Positions 1 to 9,301 of a DNA stretch of 64,000 nt are shown here, in pieces. How positions within the stretch are numbered: the stretch's first letter is position 1; each line of letters starts with the position of its first letter. Source of the DNA: Desulfurivibrio sp044068625. Its GTDB lineage: Bacteria > Desulfobacterota > Desulfobulbia > Desulfobulbales > Desulfurivibrionaceae. The position numbers and the translations under genes are program-made. The notes below the pieces were generated by a model. It was not told where the DNA came from. It was given only the letters and a program-made list of their open reading frames with translations, and ran no database searches. The DNA lies in contig NZ_JBIPKH010000001.1 in the NCBI RefSeq assembly GCF_044068625.1, positions 62,001 through 126,000 on the forward strand, in the 5' to 3' direction.

Positions 1-740
1 TGAGTGGGCCGCATGGTCTCCTCGTCCAGCAGGAAAAGTTGTGGCCAGGCCCAGACCTCGGCACTGTCCGGGGCCAGATAGATGGGGAGATCACCGATTA
101 ATCGCACTCCCCGCTCTCCGGCATAGCGGCGTAACCGCTCCCATTGCCGGAAGAAGATAAACTGAACGAAACGATGGTAGTCAAGCCGCTGGGCCAGCCG
201 TTGGCGGGCCGCGGCCAGCGCTCCGGGCAACCGCCGGGCAAGCCCAGAGGGCCAGGAGTACCAGGGCAGGCCATGCTGCTCCTCATGCAGGGCCACGAAG
301 AGCACGTAGTCATCAAGCCAGCTTTCAGCGGCAATAAATCGCGCGTATTCGCTCCGCAGGGGATGGCCGGCGATAAAGTGGGCAAAGGCGGCGGCCAGAA
401 TCTCCTCCTTCCAGGGCAGCACTTCGTCGAAAGCAACCAGGTATTCGGAGAATTGGGGAGCCTCATGGAGGAGGTCATAGGGCAACAGCCCATCTTCCAC
501 CAGACACTCCGGACTGATCAGCAACGGATTGCCGGCAAAGGCTGAAAGCCCCATATAGGGGGAGTTGTCCAACTCCCGACTGGTGGGACACAGGGGCAGA
601 AACTGCCAGTACTGCTGGCCGGCCTCTGCCAGTAGATCAACAAAGGCCCGGGCCGCCGGACCCAGGTCGCCGATCCCGAAACGGCTCGGCAAGGAGGAGA
701 GATGCAACAAAATACCACTGCCCCGGCCAGAAATTATCAC
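1..740 (-). CDS. malQ: 4-alpha-glucanotransferase (GH77), C-terminus outside window
   Basis: Disproportionating enzyme that transfers alpha-1,4-glucan segments in maltodextrin/glycogen metabolism in the cytoplasm. About 246 codons are visible and the frame stays open to base 1, so the gene is truncated by the window. The N-terminus reads SGRGSGILLHLSSLPSRFGI, followed by GDLGPAARAFVDLLAEAGQ, QFLPLCPT, NSPYMGLSAFAGNPLL and later LIGDLPIYLAPDSAEVWA, all hallmarks of GH77. I chose the GTG at 740 because an AGGAGG lies about 10 bases upstream and family similarity begins almost at once. The catalytic Asp/Glu/Asp lie in the missing part. It is transcribed divergently from the sigma-factor gene. 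Family assignment is firm. Confidence 0.9.
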   Translation of the reverse strand, partial: MIISGRGSGILLHLSSLPSRFGIGDLGPAARAFVDLLAEAGQQYWQFLPLCPTSRELDNSPYMGLSAFAGNPLLISPECLVEDGLLPYDLLHEAPQFSEYLVAFDEVLPWKEEILAAAFAHFIAGHPLRSEYARFIAAESWLDDYVLFVALHEEQHGLPWYSWPSGLARRLPGALAAARQRLAQRLDYHRFVQFIFFRQWERLRRYAGERGVRLIGDLPIYLAPDSAEVWAWPQLFLLDEETMRPT

Positions 741-971
741 GCTGTGGTTGCCTCCTGTGCTAAAATGTAACCGCGAGCCACGCAGTACGGCCCAAACAGC
801 GGCTCCCGATCCCCCAACCAGCCGGGCCGAACCCGGAGTAAAGCAAATTACGTAAGATTTTACTATTGCCCTTTGGCCGGATAAACATTAGTGTATCGTG
901 TTTGACACGCTTAATCAGGCCGGGGAATAACGCCCAGCCCTCAAATCATACTGTATCGGGAGATCACCATC
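741..971. other. Intergenic region between divergent malQ and sigma-factor genes
   Basis: Contains the start signals of both flanking genes. A TTGACA at 902-907 faces the sigma-factor gene, but the hexamer 17 bases downstream (GAATAA) is a poor -10. No gene, repeat or convincing hairpin was seen. Confidence 0.4.
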
Positions 972-2303
972 GTGTCCGCCAACATCAAATCAAGGTTACT
1001 CGAAGCCGGCAAGGACGACGGCTGCATCACTCTCTCCTTTTTAAACGACCTGATTCCCGATGACAAGGATTCGGATGCCATCGACGGAATATTCGACTTT
1101 CTCCAGGAAAACAACATCGAAGTAATCACCCACGACAAGGATGGCGAGAAGAAGGATCTTAGCGGCAAGCATCTGGATGAAAAGGATGATGCTGTTGATC
1201 TGGATGAGGAGGGTCCACTGGCGGCCAAGCTGGCCGGCCGCGATGACCTGGCCGAGCCCGAGGAGACCACCACCACCTACCTCCGCGAAATGGGCCAGTT
1301 TGACCTGCTGACCCCCGAGGAGGAAGAGAAATATTCCAAGACTATCCGTGAAGGGTTCAATGCCATTGTCAACGCCATCCGCAAGGATCGCTCCGGCCTG
1401 CCCGAGATGAAACAGATGGCCGAGCGCCTTGATCTATGGGAAAAGCGCGACCCGACCCTCAAACCCAAAAAACAACACCTGAACTATATGGTCCGCACCC
1501 TGACCAAGATCTGCGAGCAGTATCCGGAGAGAAAACGGCTCCGGCAGAACTATTGCCGGGTTGAGCTTTATGCCCGCTCCATTGAGGTGGCCAAGGACGC
1601 GATGATCAAGGCCAACCTGCGGCTGGTGGTCAGCATCGCCAAACGTTACATGCACCAGGGCCTGACCCTGGCCGACCTTATCCAGGAGGGCAACTTGGGC
1701 CTGATGCGGGCGGTTTTCCGTTTCGACTACACCAAGGGCAACAAGTTCAGCACCTACGCCAGCTGGTGGATCCGCCAGGCGATCACCCGGGCCATTCTCG
1801 ACAAAACCCGGACCATCCGCCTGCCGGTTCACTTTCTCGAACTGCGCAGCCAGTTCTTCAAGGCCTTCTACTCCCTGCTCAAGGAGCTGGGAAGGGAACC
1901 CACCCCGGTGGAGATCTCCGAAAAAACCGGCCTGCCCATGGAGAAGATCCTGGCCATTTTCGAAGCCTCCCGCGAACCGATCTCCCTGGAGACCCCGGTG
2001 GGGGACGATGACTCCACCCTGGGCGACTTCCTGGAAAACCAGGAGTCGGTCTCCCCCTATGAGGCGGTCAAGGGCAACCAGTTGGCCGAACGGGTCACCA
2101 GCATTCTTTCCACCCTGAGTGAGCGGGAGGAGAAGATTATCCGCCTCCGTTTCGGAATCGGTGAAGATGCCGAGTACACCCTGGAGGAGATCGGCAAACG
2201 CTTCAACGTCTCCCGGGAGCGCATCCGTCAGATCGAGAAAAAGGCCCTGAATCGCCTGCGCCATTCCAGTCGCCGGGAAAAACTGAAAAACTTCCTCGAT
2301 TAG
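972..2303 (+). CDS. rpoD: RpoD-family (sigma-70) RNA polymerase sigma factor
   Basis: Promoter-recognition subunit of RNA polymerase, 443 residues. Visible regions: 1.1-like at about 1-70, 1.2 at about 98-128 (TTYLREMGQFDLLTPEE), 2 at about 205-275 (NLRLVVSIAKRY, LADLIQEGNLGLMRAV, KFSTYASWWIRQAIT), 3 at about 285-360, and 4 at about 375-440 (EEIGKRFNVSRERIRQIEKKAL). The large non-conserved insert of E. coli RpoD is missing. Region 3 begins RTIRLPVHFLEL rather than the usual RIPVHMIE. Region 1.1 argues for the RpoD group, but the short length and absence of dnaG next door leave open that it is a second RpoD-like sigma. The start is GTG. comEC begins 3 bases after the stop. Confidence 0.88.
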   Translation: MSANIKSRLLEAGKDDGCITLSFLNDLIPDDKDSDAIDGIFDFLQENNIEVITHDKDGEKKDLSGKHLDEKDDAVDLDEEGPLAAKLAGRDDLAEPEETTTTYLREMGQFDLLTPEEEEKYSKTIREGFNAIVNAIRKDRSGLPEMKQMAERLDLWEKRDPTLKPKKQHLNYMVRTLTKICEQYPERKRLRQNYCRVELYARSIEVAKDAMIKANLRLVVSIAKRYMHQGLTLADLIQEGNLGLMRAVFRFDYTKGNKFSTYASWWIRQAITRAILDKTRTIRLPVHFLELRSQFFKAFYSLLKELGREPTPVEISEKTGLPMEKILAIFEASREPISLETPVGDDDSTLGDFLENQESVSPYEAVKGNQLAERVTSILSTLSEREEKIIRLRFGIGEDAEYTLEEIGKRFNVSRERIRQIEKKALNRLRHSSRREKLKNFLD

Positions 2304-2306
2304 GTC

Positions 2307-4871
2307 ATGGCGGCGGCCCGACGGCCGGAACCGAGGGTTTTTCCCGGCCTCTTTATCCCCGTAACCCTGGCCCTGATGGCGGGAATTGTCGCCGCCCGCT
2401 ATTTCGCGGTGCCGCCCCTGCTTACCTTGCCGGTGGCCCCGGCGGCGGCCCTGGCTACTTACTGGCTTCTCCGCCGGCCAGCAGCACCCCCAACCCCCAT
2501 CCTGCTTTTTTTGCTGCTGCTGATTCTCTTCCTGGGTGCCGGCTACCACCTGGCCCGCCCCCACCTTGCTCCCCCCACCGACCCCAACCATCTCTACAAC
2601 CTGCTGCCCACCGACCGCCAGAGCGTCAGCGAAGCCGACCATGACGTGGTGCTGGTGGGGGTTTTACGGCAACTGCCCCGACCCGCCGGTGGACGCACCC
2701 GGCTGGTGCTGGCCGTGGAAGAATTGCGCCGCCCCAAGGGTAGCCAACCGGCCCACGGCCTGATTCAGATCACCATCAATGGCAGCCTGTCCGCGGATAT
2801 CCGCCCGGGGGAACTGCTGCTGCTCCGGGCTCGGGTGGGGCCGGTACGCTCATTTCGGGTGCCCGGCGCCTTTGACTACCATCAATTTCTGGCCCACCAG
2901 GGGATCAGGCTCAGCGGCTGGGTGGCCAATCCCCTCCAGGTGGCCAGGCTGGAACCAATCCAGCCGCCAACCCCGGCCTTCCGCCTGCGCCATTTCCCCG
3001 AGCGGCTCCGCCATGCCGCCAACGGTCATTTGGAACAGCACCTGGCCGACCACCAGGCCCTGCCCCTGCTCAAGGCCCTGCTGATCGGGGACCGCAGCGG
3101 GATCCCACCGGCCACCCTGGAAACCTTCAAGGCCGCCGGAGCCATGCACCTGCTGGCCATCTCGGGAATGCACCTGGGGCTGATCGCCATGATGAGCATG
3201 GCCGCCAGCGAATGGCTGCTCAAACGCTCCCCACGGCTGCTGCTGACCTTGCAGGTCCGCAAAGTCGCCCTGCTGCTGGCCCTCCTTCCCATCATCGGCT
3301 ATGCCCTGATCACCGGGCTCAATCCCCCGGCCCAGCGAGCGCTGTTGATGACCCTGGTGTTCATGGGGGCGATTCTGCTCGATCGCCAGTGGTGCAGCCT
3401 CAACAACCTGGCCATAGCCGCCCTGCTGATCCTGGCTTTGGACCCCCCGGCCCTCTTCGGGGCCTCTTTCCAGCTCTCCTTTGCCGCCACCGCCGGAATC
3501 ATCATGCTGCTGCCCTCCCTGCAAAATAATTACCGGGAGATCGGGGGGCCGGCAAGCAAGCCGCGGGAGAGGAGCCCAGCCATCCTCATCGGCCGCAAAA
3601 TTCTTTTCTGGATCGGAGCCAGCCTGCTGGTCTCCACCGTGGCCACCCTGGTCACCACACCCCTGGCCCTCCACCATTTTCACCGGGTCTCCCTGCTCAG
3701 CCCCCTGACCACCCTGCTGGCCACACCCCCCCTCTTTTTTTTGACCCTGCCTTCAGCCCTGGCCGGTCTGGCCCTGACCGCCCTCAATCTACCCGGCGGC
3801 GGGCCCTTGTTGCTGCTCTCCGCCTGGGGGGTCGAATTCACCACCGCCATCACCAGCCGCCTGGCGGCCCTGCCCTTCAGCTTTTACTACCTCTCACCGC
3901 CGAGCCCGGCGGAGTGGGGTGCCTGGCTCGGACTGTTCGGAGCCCTGCCGCTTTACCGGCGTCACCGCTTCTGGGCCGCCGCCACCGGCTTTACCATGCT
4001 CCTCTTACTGCTCCTGCTGCCGGCTCTGGAACAGTGGCGCCGGTGGCAAAGCCCGAACAGCCGGGTTACCTTTATCGAGGTGGGCCACGGTCAGGCCACC
4101 GTGGTGGAACTGCCGGGCAACCGCACCGTACTGGTGGACGGGGGTGGCCCGGCGACCCTGAGTACCGATATCGGTGAACAGCTGATCGCCCCCTTTCTCC
4201 GCCAGCGCCGGATCAGACGCCTGACCGCGGTGGTGATCAGCCACCCCCACGCCGATCATTACAACGGCTTCCCCTTCCTGCTTCGGTATTTCCACCCCCA
4301 AACCCTGTGGATCAACGGCCAGCCGGGAGTCAGCTCCGACTACCAGGCCCTGCTGCAGACCGCCACCGAATTGGGGATCGAGATCGTGGTGCCCTCCGGC
4401 GGCGAAGAGTTGGTGGGCCGAGAGCTTAAGGAAGGGGGTGCGGCCCGGCTGTACAATCTGGCCGACTTTCATCGCCGGGAGGCGGCCGGCGACCTTCCCC
4501 CGAAAGATCCGGTCAACGACCAGAGCCTGGTGATCGGCTACCAGCATGATGATTTTTGGTTCATCTTGCCGGGAGATATCGGCACGAACCAAGAGCGCCG
4601 GCTGCTGCCCGAACTTAAGGCCACAACCCAGGCCCCGGTACTGGCCGCCTCCCACCATGGCCGCCGGACCTCCATGGCCCCGGAGTTCATCGCGGCGGTG
4701 GCACCTGGCTATATCGTCGTTTCGGACGATGAGCGGCGCACCGATTACCGGCGGGTGGCAAAATGGCAAACCATGGGCGCCGACGTGTTCACCACCGGGC
4801 GCGACGGCTCCATCACCTGCACCGTGGCCGGGGGGGAGCTGACCTGCCAACCGGCGATCAGGCGTCGGTAA
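2307..4871 (+). CDS. comEC: ComEC/Rec2-family DNA internalization protein
   Basis: Inner-membrane channel that takes single-stranded DNA into the cytoplasm during natural transformation, 854 residues. Order: two N-terminal membrane segments, an OB-like soluble region (about 90-220), a Competence domain with many membrane helices (about 230-560, LLKALLIGDRSG, LLAISGMHLGLIA), then a C-terminal metallo-beta-lactamase domain with VISHPHADHYNG near residue 645 and SHHGRRTS near 785. The metal-binding HxHxDH is intact, so the nuclease-like domain may be active. It sits directly behind the sigma gene and converges on pilT with a 14-base overlap; PilT retracts the pili that feed ComEC, which fits a DNA-uptake role. 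Confidence 0.93.
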   Translation: MAAARRPEPRVFPGLFIPVTLALMAGIVAARYFAVPPLLTLPVAPAAALATYWLLRRPAAPPTPILLFLLLLILFLGAGYHLARPHLAPPTDPNHLYNLLPTDRQSVSEADHDVVLVGVLRQLPRPAGGRTRLVLAVEELRRPKGSQPAHGLIQITINGSLSADIRPGELLLLRARVGPVRSFRVPGAFDYHQFLAHQGIRLSGWVANPLQVARLEPIQPPTPAFRLRHFPERLRHAANGHLEQHLADHQALPLLKALLIGDRSGIPPATLETFKAAGAMHLLAISGMHLGLIAMMSMAASEWLLKRSPRLLLTLQVRKVALLLALLPIIGYALITGLNPPAQRALLMTLVFMGAILLDRQWCSLNNLAIAALLILALDPPALFGASFQLSFAATAGIIMLLPSLQNNYREIGGPASKPRERSPAILIGRKILFWIGASLLVSTVATLVTTPLALHHFHRVSLLSPLTTLLATPPLFFLTLPSALAGLALTALNLPGGGPLLLLSAWGVEFTTAITSRLAALPFSFYYLSPPSPAEWGAWLGLFGALPLYRRHRFWAAATGFTMLLLLLLLPALEQWRRWQSPNSRVTFIEVGHGQATVVELPGNRTVLVDGGGPATLSTDIGEQLIAPFLRQRRIRRLTAVVISHPHADHYNGFPFLLRYFHPQTLWINGQPGVSSDYQALLQTATELGIEIVVPSGGEELVGRELKEGGAARLYNLADFHRREAAGDLPPKDPVNDQSLVIGYQHDDFWFILPGDIGTNQERRLLPELKATTQAPVLAASHHGRRTSMAPEFIAAVAPGYIVVSDDERRTDYRRVAKWQTMGADVFTTGRDGSITCTVAGGELTCQPAIRRR

Positions 4872-5940
4872 AGTCGGCGGGGGGCTTCTTGAGGAACTGG
4901 ACGAACTTGCTCTTGTCGATGGCGTTGATGTAAGCGTCCTCGCCGGAGATCCAGCCCTTGTTGAGCAGCTCCATGATGGCGTCGTCCAGGGTCTGCATCC
5001 CGAACTTCTTGCCGGTCTGCATGGCCGAAGGGATCTGATAGGTTTTACCCTCCCGGATCAGGTTCCGCACCGCCGGGGTGCAGATCAGAATCTCCAGGGC
5101 GGCACAACGCCCCTTCTTATCGATCCGCTTGAACAGGGTTTGGGAGACCACCGCCTTCAGGGCGTCGGCCAGGGTTGAACGCACCTGGGCCTGCTGGCTG
5201 GCGGGGAAAATTTCGATGATACGATCCACCGTCTTGTTGGCGTTGAGGGTATGAAGGGTACCAAAGACCAGATGGCCGGTCATGGCCGCCTCCATAGCCA
5301 GGGCAATGGTTTCAAGGTCACGCATTTCCCCCACCAGGATGATGTCGGGGTCCTCACGCAGGGCCCCGCGCAGGGCGGCGGAGAAACTCTTGGTGTGCAA
5401 CCCCACCTCGCGGTGGTTGACGATACAGCTGGCGCTCTTGTGCACGAACTCGATGGGATCCTCAATGGTCAGGATATGATCCTTGCGGGTCTTATTGGCC
5501 TGATCAACAATGGCTGCCAGGGTGGTCGATTTACCGCTGCCGGTGGGCCCGGTAACCAGCACCATTCCCTTGGGCAACGAGGCCAGTCGCGAGATTACCG
5601 CCGGTAACCCCAACTGTTCACAGGAGAGAATATCGCTGGGAATTTCTCGAAAAACCGCCCCGATCCCATATTTCTGCATGAAGAGATTGCCACGATAACG
5701 GGCCAAGCCCGGAATTTCATAGCCGAAATCGACATCGCCGCTCTCTTCGAAGGCCTTGATCTTCTCCTCGGAAACGATCTCATAAAGCATCCCCTTGAGG
5801 CTGTCGTTTTCCAGGACATTGTATTTGACCCTCTCCATCTCGCCCCGAATCCGTAAAATGGGCTGCTGGCCGGAAACCATGTGAAGATCGGAAGCTCCCT
5901 GTTCATTCATCAACTTGAAAAAGGCGTCGATCTGAGCCAT
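4858..5940 (-). CDS. pilT: Type IV pilus retraction ATPase PilT
   Basis: Cytoplasmic hexameric ATPase that depolymerises type IV pili for twitching and DNA uptake, 360 residues. Walker A is GPTGSGKSTT (131-140), the Asp box is ILTIEDPIEFVHK, Walker B is PDIILVGEMRD (about 199-208), the His box is GHLVFGTLHT, and the PilT-type signature AVRNLIREGKTYQIPS is followed by GMQTLD. An AAAGGAG lies 9 bases before the ATG. The C-terminal tail (FLKKPPADFTDA) is lineage-specific. No other pilus gene is nearby. A PilU-type paralogue is the alternative, but the AxRNLIRE-like motif favours PilT. Confidence 0.95.
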   Translation of the reverse strand: MAQIDAFFKLMNEQGASDLHMVSGQQPILRIRGEMERVKYNVLENDSLKGMLYEIVSEEKIKAFEESGDVDFGYEIPGLARYRGNLFMQKYGIGAVFREIPSDILSCEQLGLPAVISRLASLPKGMVLVTGPTGSGKSTTLAAIVDQANKTRKDHILTIEDPIEFVHKSASCIVNHREVGLHTKSFSAALRGALREDPDIILVGEMRDLETIALAMEAAMTGHLVFGTLHTLNANKTVDRIIEIFPASQQAQVRSTLADALKAVVSQTLFKRIDKKGRCAALEILICTPAVRNLIREGKTYQIPSAMQTGKKFGMQTLDDAIMELLNKGWISGEDAYINAIDKSKFVQFLKKPPADFTDA

Positions 5941-6050
5941 GACGATTATGCTCCTTTAGGGTTAATTTTACCGGGCGATATGGTACACTCCGGCACAATA
6001 TCACAAAATATCACCAAGGCGGCAAGACAAAAACTGTTTGCACACCAGCT

Positions 6051-6929
6051 ATGAAATGGATCGACCTCCACATCCACTCAACTTTTTCCGACGGCACCCA
6101 CGACCCGGCCAGTCTTATCGATCTGGCCGCCAGAAAGGGGCTGGCGGCCCTGGCCCTGACCGATCACGACACGGTGGCCGGAATTCCCGACTTTCTTAAC
6201 TATGCCGCCGAGCGCAACTTCTCGGTGCTCTCCGGGATTGAAATCAGCGCCTGGCATGGTCAGGAGTCGCTCCATATTCTGGGTTACGGCATCGATCACA
6301 ACAACCCCGAGCTGCTTAGGGTGTTGGAGGAAATTCAGCGGGCCCGCCATCAGCGTAACCTGGGTATTCTGGAAAAACTGGCCGCCATGGGCATCGAAAT
6401 CAGCCTTGCCAGTATCGAAAGTCAGGAAAACGGCCAAGTGGGGCGGCCCCACATCGCCCGGGAACTAATCAGGCTGGGAGTGGTCCACGACATGCACACC
6501 GCTTTTGTTCGTTACCTGCGACGGGGGGCGGCGGCTTATGTGGAAAGCCATCGCATTCACGCCCTGGACGCGGTTCGGCTGATCGCGGCCGCCGGCGGGG
6601 CTCCGGTCCTGGCTCATCCGGCGGTGATGGGCGGGGCCCTGGAGGGGTTGTCCACCCTGCTGCCGCAACTGCGCCGGGCCGGGCTGGCGGGACTGGAGGT
6701 TTACTATCCGGCCCATACCCGCAAACAGCACCTTCAGTTACAGCAGCTGGCCGCTGAACACCAGTTGATTGCCACCGGCGGCACCGATTTCCACGATGAC
6801 CCCCCCGGCGGAATCCCTTTGGGAGGGAGCAGCCATGGCGGTCGTGTACCGTTCAGTTGTTTTACCGAGCTGGTCGAATTTCTCGGCGGCCGACCAAACT
6901 CCATCGCACCCGGCGGGGAGCAGCAATGA
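6051..6929 (+). CDS. PHP-domain phosphoesterase (RNase AM/TrpH-like)
   Basis: Probable metal-dependent 3',5'-nucleoside bisphosphate phosphatase or 5'-3' RNA exonuclease of the TrpH/YciV family, 292 residues, cytoplasmic. Metal-binding PHP motifs are all present: DLHIHSTFSDGT at the N-terminus, ALTDHDTVAGI near 38, GIEIS near 61, LAHPAVMGG near 188 and GGTDFHDD near 243. The stop overlaps the start of the following sigma-54 regulator (ATGA), so the two are probably co-transcribed. Substrate is inferred from family only; a histidinol-phosphatase-like activity is less likely because the HisK-type C-terminus is absent. Confidence 0.87.
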   Translation: MKWIDLHIHSTFSDGTHDPASLIDLAARKGLAALALTDHDTVAGIPDFLNYAAERNFSVLSGIEISAWHGQESLHILGYGIDHNNPELLRVLEEIQRARHQRNLGILEKLAAMGIEISLASIESQENGQVGRPHIARELIRLGVVHDMHTAFVRYLRRGAAAYVESHRIHALDAVRLIAAAGGAPVLAHPAVMGGALEGLSTLLPQLRRAGLAGLEVYYPAHTRKQHLQLQQLAAEHQLIATGGTDFHDDPPGGIPLGGSSHGGRVPFSCFTELVEFLGGRPNSIAPGGEQQ

Positions 6930-8311
6930 AAACCATCCTGGTCATCGACGACGAGCCCAACTACCTGATCATCCTCGGCGAGTTGCTGCGTGATGAGAAT
7001 TACGAGGTTTTCACCGCCGCCAGTGGTGAGGAGGCCCTGAATATCATCCACCGGTCCGACCTGGATCTGATCATCACCGACATGCGCATGCCGGGTATGG
7101 ATGGCCTGGCCCTGCTCAAAACCGTCAAGGCCCAGCATCCCGACCTGCCGATGATCATGATTACCGCCTTCGGCGAGGTGGATAAAGCGGTGGAAGCGAT
7201 GCGCAACGGCGCCTTCAACTACCTGGCCAAACCCTTTAACAACGATGAACTGCTGGTAAGCGTCCGCAAGGCCATCGAGCATTACGAAGTCATCCGGGAG
7301 AACACCCGGCTGCGGGCCGAAATCAGCCAGCAGACCTCCTACGCCAACATGGTGGGCAAAAGCCGCCGGATGCGGGAGATTTACAGCCTGATTGATAAGG
7401 TGGCGCCCGCCCCCACCTCGATCCTGATCACCGGGGAATCCGGGACCGGCAAGGAGCTGGTGGCCCGGGCGATCCACAACCGCAGCCCCCGGCAAAAAGG
7501 GCCCTTTATCTCGGTGAACTGCGCCGGCTTACCGGAAACCTTGCTGGAATCGGAACTTTTCGGTCACGAAAAGGGGGCTTTCACCGGGGCGGTGGCTCTA
7601 CGCAAGGGCCGCTTCGAACTGGCCGACAACGGTACCCTTCTCCTGGACGAGGTGGGCGAGATGCCTCTGCCCCTGCAGACCAAGCTGCTGCGGGTGCTCC
7701 AGGAAAGGGCCTTCGAGCGGGTGGGGGGCAGCAGTACCCTGAAGGTGGATGTCAGAATCATTGCCGCCACCAACAAGGATCTCAAGGAGGAGGTGGAACG
7801 GGGCAACTTTCGGGAGGATCTTTACTACCGGCTCAACGTGGTCCATATTCACCTGCCGCCCCTGCGGGAGCGACAGGATGATATCCCGATCCTGGCTTCC
7901 CATTTCGTCGGCAAATTCGCCAAGGCTCTGGAGCGGCCTAAGCTGCAGATCACCCCGGAGACAATTCGCCTCCTCACCACCATGGCCTGGGAGGGCAATG
8001 TCCGCGAACTGGAGAACACCATCGAACGGGCCGCCGTCCTCTGTGCCGGCGACCTGATCACTCCGGAGGATGTTCAGCCCGACTCCGTGGGCGGCCAGGA
8101 GCCTCCAGGCTGGGGAGAGGAGCTGGAGATTGAACAGTTGATCCCTCCCAACGCCCCGCTGCCGGAAGTCCTCAACGCCATTGAAAAAAAACTGGTGGCA
8201 AACGCGCTGAAAAAATCTGATAATGTCCAAACCAGGGCGGCGGAGTGCCTGGGCATCACCAAAAGCCTGCTCCAGTACAAGATGAAGAAATTTGGTCTGC
8301 AGCGGAAATAA
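6926..8311 (+). CDS. NtrC-family sigma-54-dependent response regulator
   Basis: Transcription activator of 461 residues that opens sigma-54 promoters when phosphorylated. Order: receiver domain 1-120 with phospho-acceptor D52 (LIITDMRMPG) and K102 in AKPF; AAA+ domain about 140-375 with Walker A GESGTGKE (170-177), sigma-54 contact loop GAFTGA (217-222) and Walker B GTLLLDEVGEM; Fis-type helix-turn-helix at about 420-458 (TRAAECLGITKSLLQYKMKKFG). A longer upstream start exists, but the ATG at 6926 follows GGGGAG and begins exactly at the receiver fold. No partner kinase is adjacent, so its signal is unknown. Confidence 0.94.
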   Translation: MKTILVIDDEPNYLIILGELLRDENYEVFTAASGEEALNIIHRSDLDLIITDMRMPGMDGLALLKTVKAQHPDLPMIMITAFGEVDKAVEAMRNGAFNYLAKPFNNDELLVSVRKAIEHYEVIRENTRLRAEISQQTSYANMVGKSRRMREIYSLIDKVAPAPTSILITGESGTGKELVARAIHNRSPRQKGPFISVNCAGLPETLLESELFGHEKGAFTGAVALRKGRFELADNGTLLLDEVGEMPLPLQTKLLRVLQERAFERVGGSSTLKVDVRIIAATNKDLKEEVERGNFREDLYYRLNVVHIHLPPLRERQDDIPILASHFVGKFAKALERPKLQITPETIRLLTTMAWEGNVRELENTIERAAVLCAGDLITPEDVQPDSVGGQEPPGWGEELEIEQLIPPNAPLPEVLNAIEKKLVANALKKSDNVQTRAAECLGITKSLLQYKMKKFGLQRK

Positions 8312-8354
8312 CCACCTGGCAGATAGATCTTCGCTTCTTTCCATCATGGCTCCA

Positions 8355-8363
8355 TGCTATAAT
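8355..8363 (+). promoter_or_regulatory. Extended -10 promoter for the DUF948/YtxH pair
   Basis: TGC directly followed by TATAAT, a perfect extended -10, 52 bases before the start of the next gene. The -35 position 17 bases upstream (TTCTTT) matches poorly, as is usual for extended -10 promoters. Confidence 0.5.
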
Positions 8364-8414
8364 CAGGTCATGGAGAAAATTACCCGAACACCCCGTTAAA
8401 CCCGGAGGAACAAA

Positions 8415-8801
8415 GTGACCCCCCTGGATATCTTTCTGATCTTCACCGCCTGCGGCGTGGTGATTCTCACCGCCGTGCTGGTTCCCACCCTGCTCCAGCT
8501 CAAGCGGACCTACCGTAAGGCTGAGGACACCCTGAAAATATTGGAAAAAGAGCTGACCCCCATGAGCCGTAAGATCAGCGATGCCGCCAGCGAGTTGGAG
8601 CTGCTGGCCGCCACCTGTAACGCCCGGGTGGAGGAGGCGGACGTAGTCCTGCGCACCGCCCGGCAGGCCGGGGATACCCTGCTTCTTACTTCACAGGCCA
8701 TGAAGGAATCGATCCGGCCCATCATCAGCGGCATCGGCGGCCTGAGCGCCGGCCTGCAGATGTTCGGCCGGGTCATGTTCGGCGGCCGGGAAAAAAAATA
8801 G
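8415..8801 (+). CDS. DUF948-type small membrane-anchored protein
   Basis: 128 residues: one N-terminal membrane helix (about 5-27, IFLIFTACGVVILTAVLVP), then a long Ala/Glu/Leu-rich helical stretch likely to form a coiled coil (30-100) and a basic end (GGREKK). The pattern is that of DUF948 proteins, which often lie beside YtxH-type general-stress proteins, as here. The GTG start is preceded by GGAGGAA. The molecular role is unknown; a structural or stress role in the envelope is inference from the pairing. Confidence 0.72.
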   Translation: MTPLDIFLIFTACGVVILTAVLVPTLLQLKRTYRKAEDTLKILEKELTPMSRKISDAASELELLAATCNARVEEADVVLRTARQAGDTLLLTSQAMKESIRPIISGIGGLSAGLQMFGRVMFGGREKK

Positions 8802-8840
8802 TTCGCGCACGAGAAAGAAACCAACCAAGGAGGTTAGACC

Positions 8841-9233
8841 ATGACCCACCACACCGAGAATTGCAACGCGGGACTGACCGTACTCTCTTTCCTGGCCGGC
8901 GCGGTAACCGGCGCGGCCATCGCCCTGCTGGTGGCCCCCAAATCGGGCCGGGAAACCAGGGAGATGTTGAGCAACTACGGCGAGGGATTGCAGGAAAGAT
9001 TCCGTCAGCTGCCGGATGAGGCCAGAGAGCATGCCGGTGGCGCGGTCGAGCGCGGCAAGGCGATGATCGACCAGGGCAAGGAGTTGATCGCCAAGGGCAG
9101 CAAACTGGCCACCCAGGGCAAGGAGTATCTTGACGAAAAGAAGAGGACCCTGAGCGCCGCCATCGAGGCCGGTAAAAGGGCGATGGCCGAGGAGAAGGAA
9201 TCCCTGGACCAGGCCCTGGACAAGAACAGTTAG
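8841..9233 (+). CDS. YtxH-domain protein
   Basis: 130 residues. An N-terminal membrane segment (about 11-33) runs into the YtxH signature APKSGRETREML, followed by a charged amphipathic helical tail with quasi-repeats of KGK/QGKEL pattern (about 70-110) resembling LEA-like or apolipoprotein-like helices. AAGGAGG lies 8 bases before the ATG. It is the second gene of the pair with the DUF948 protein and ends against the convergent nadK gene. Related proteins respond to general stress; function here is inferred. Confidence 0.78.
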   Translation: MTHHTENCNAGLTVLSFLAGAVTGAAIALLVAPKSGRETREMLSNYGEGLQERFRQLPDEAREHAGGAVERGKAMIDQGKELIAKGSKLATQGKEYLDEKKRTLSAAIEAGKRAMAEEKESLDQALDKNS

Positions 9234-9274
9234 CCGCCGGGAGGAAAAAAAACCCTCCCCTGGCCCCGGACAGG

Positions 9275-9301
9275 CCGTGACCGCCACCTATCTGGTCACG
9301 G
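9275..9301. repeat. Hairpin at the nadK stop codon
   Basis: Perfect 8-base inverted repeat CCGTGACC/GGTCACGG with an 11-base loop, spanning the nadK stop between two convergent genes. No T-run follows on either strand, so it may stabilise mRNA 3' ends rather than act as an intrinsic terminator. Confidence 0.4.

Noticed and set aside
1434..2642. 402-residue minus frame across the sigma gene and comEC start
   Set aside because: Spans two well-supported genes antisense and lacks any recognisable domain.
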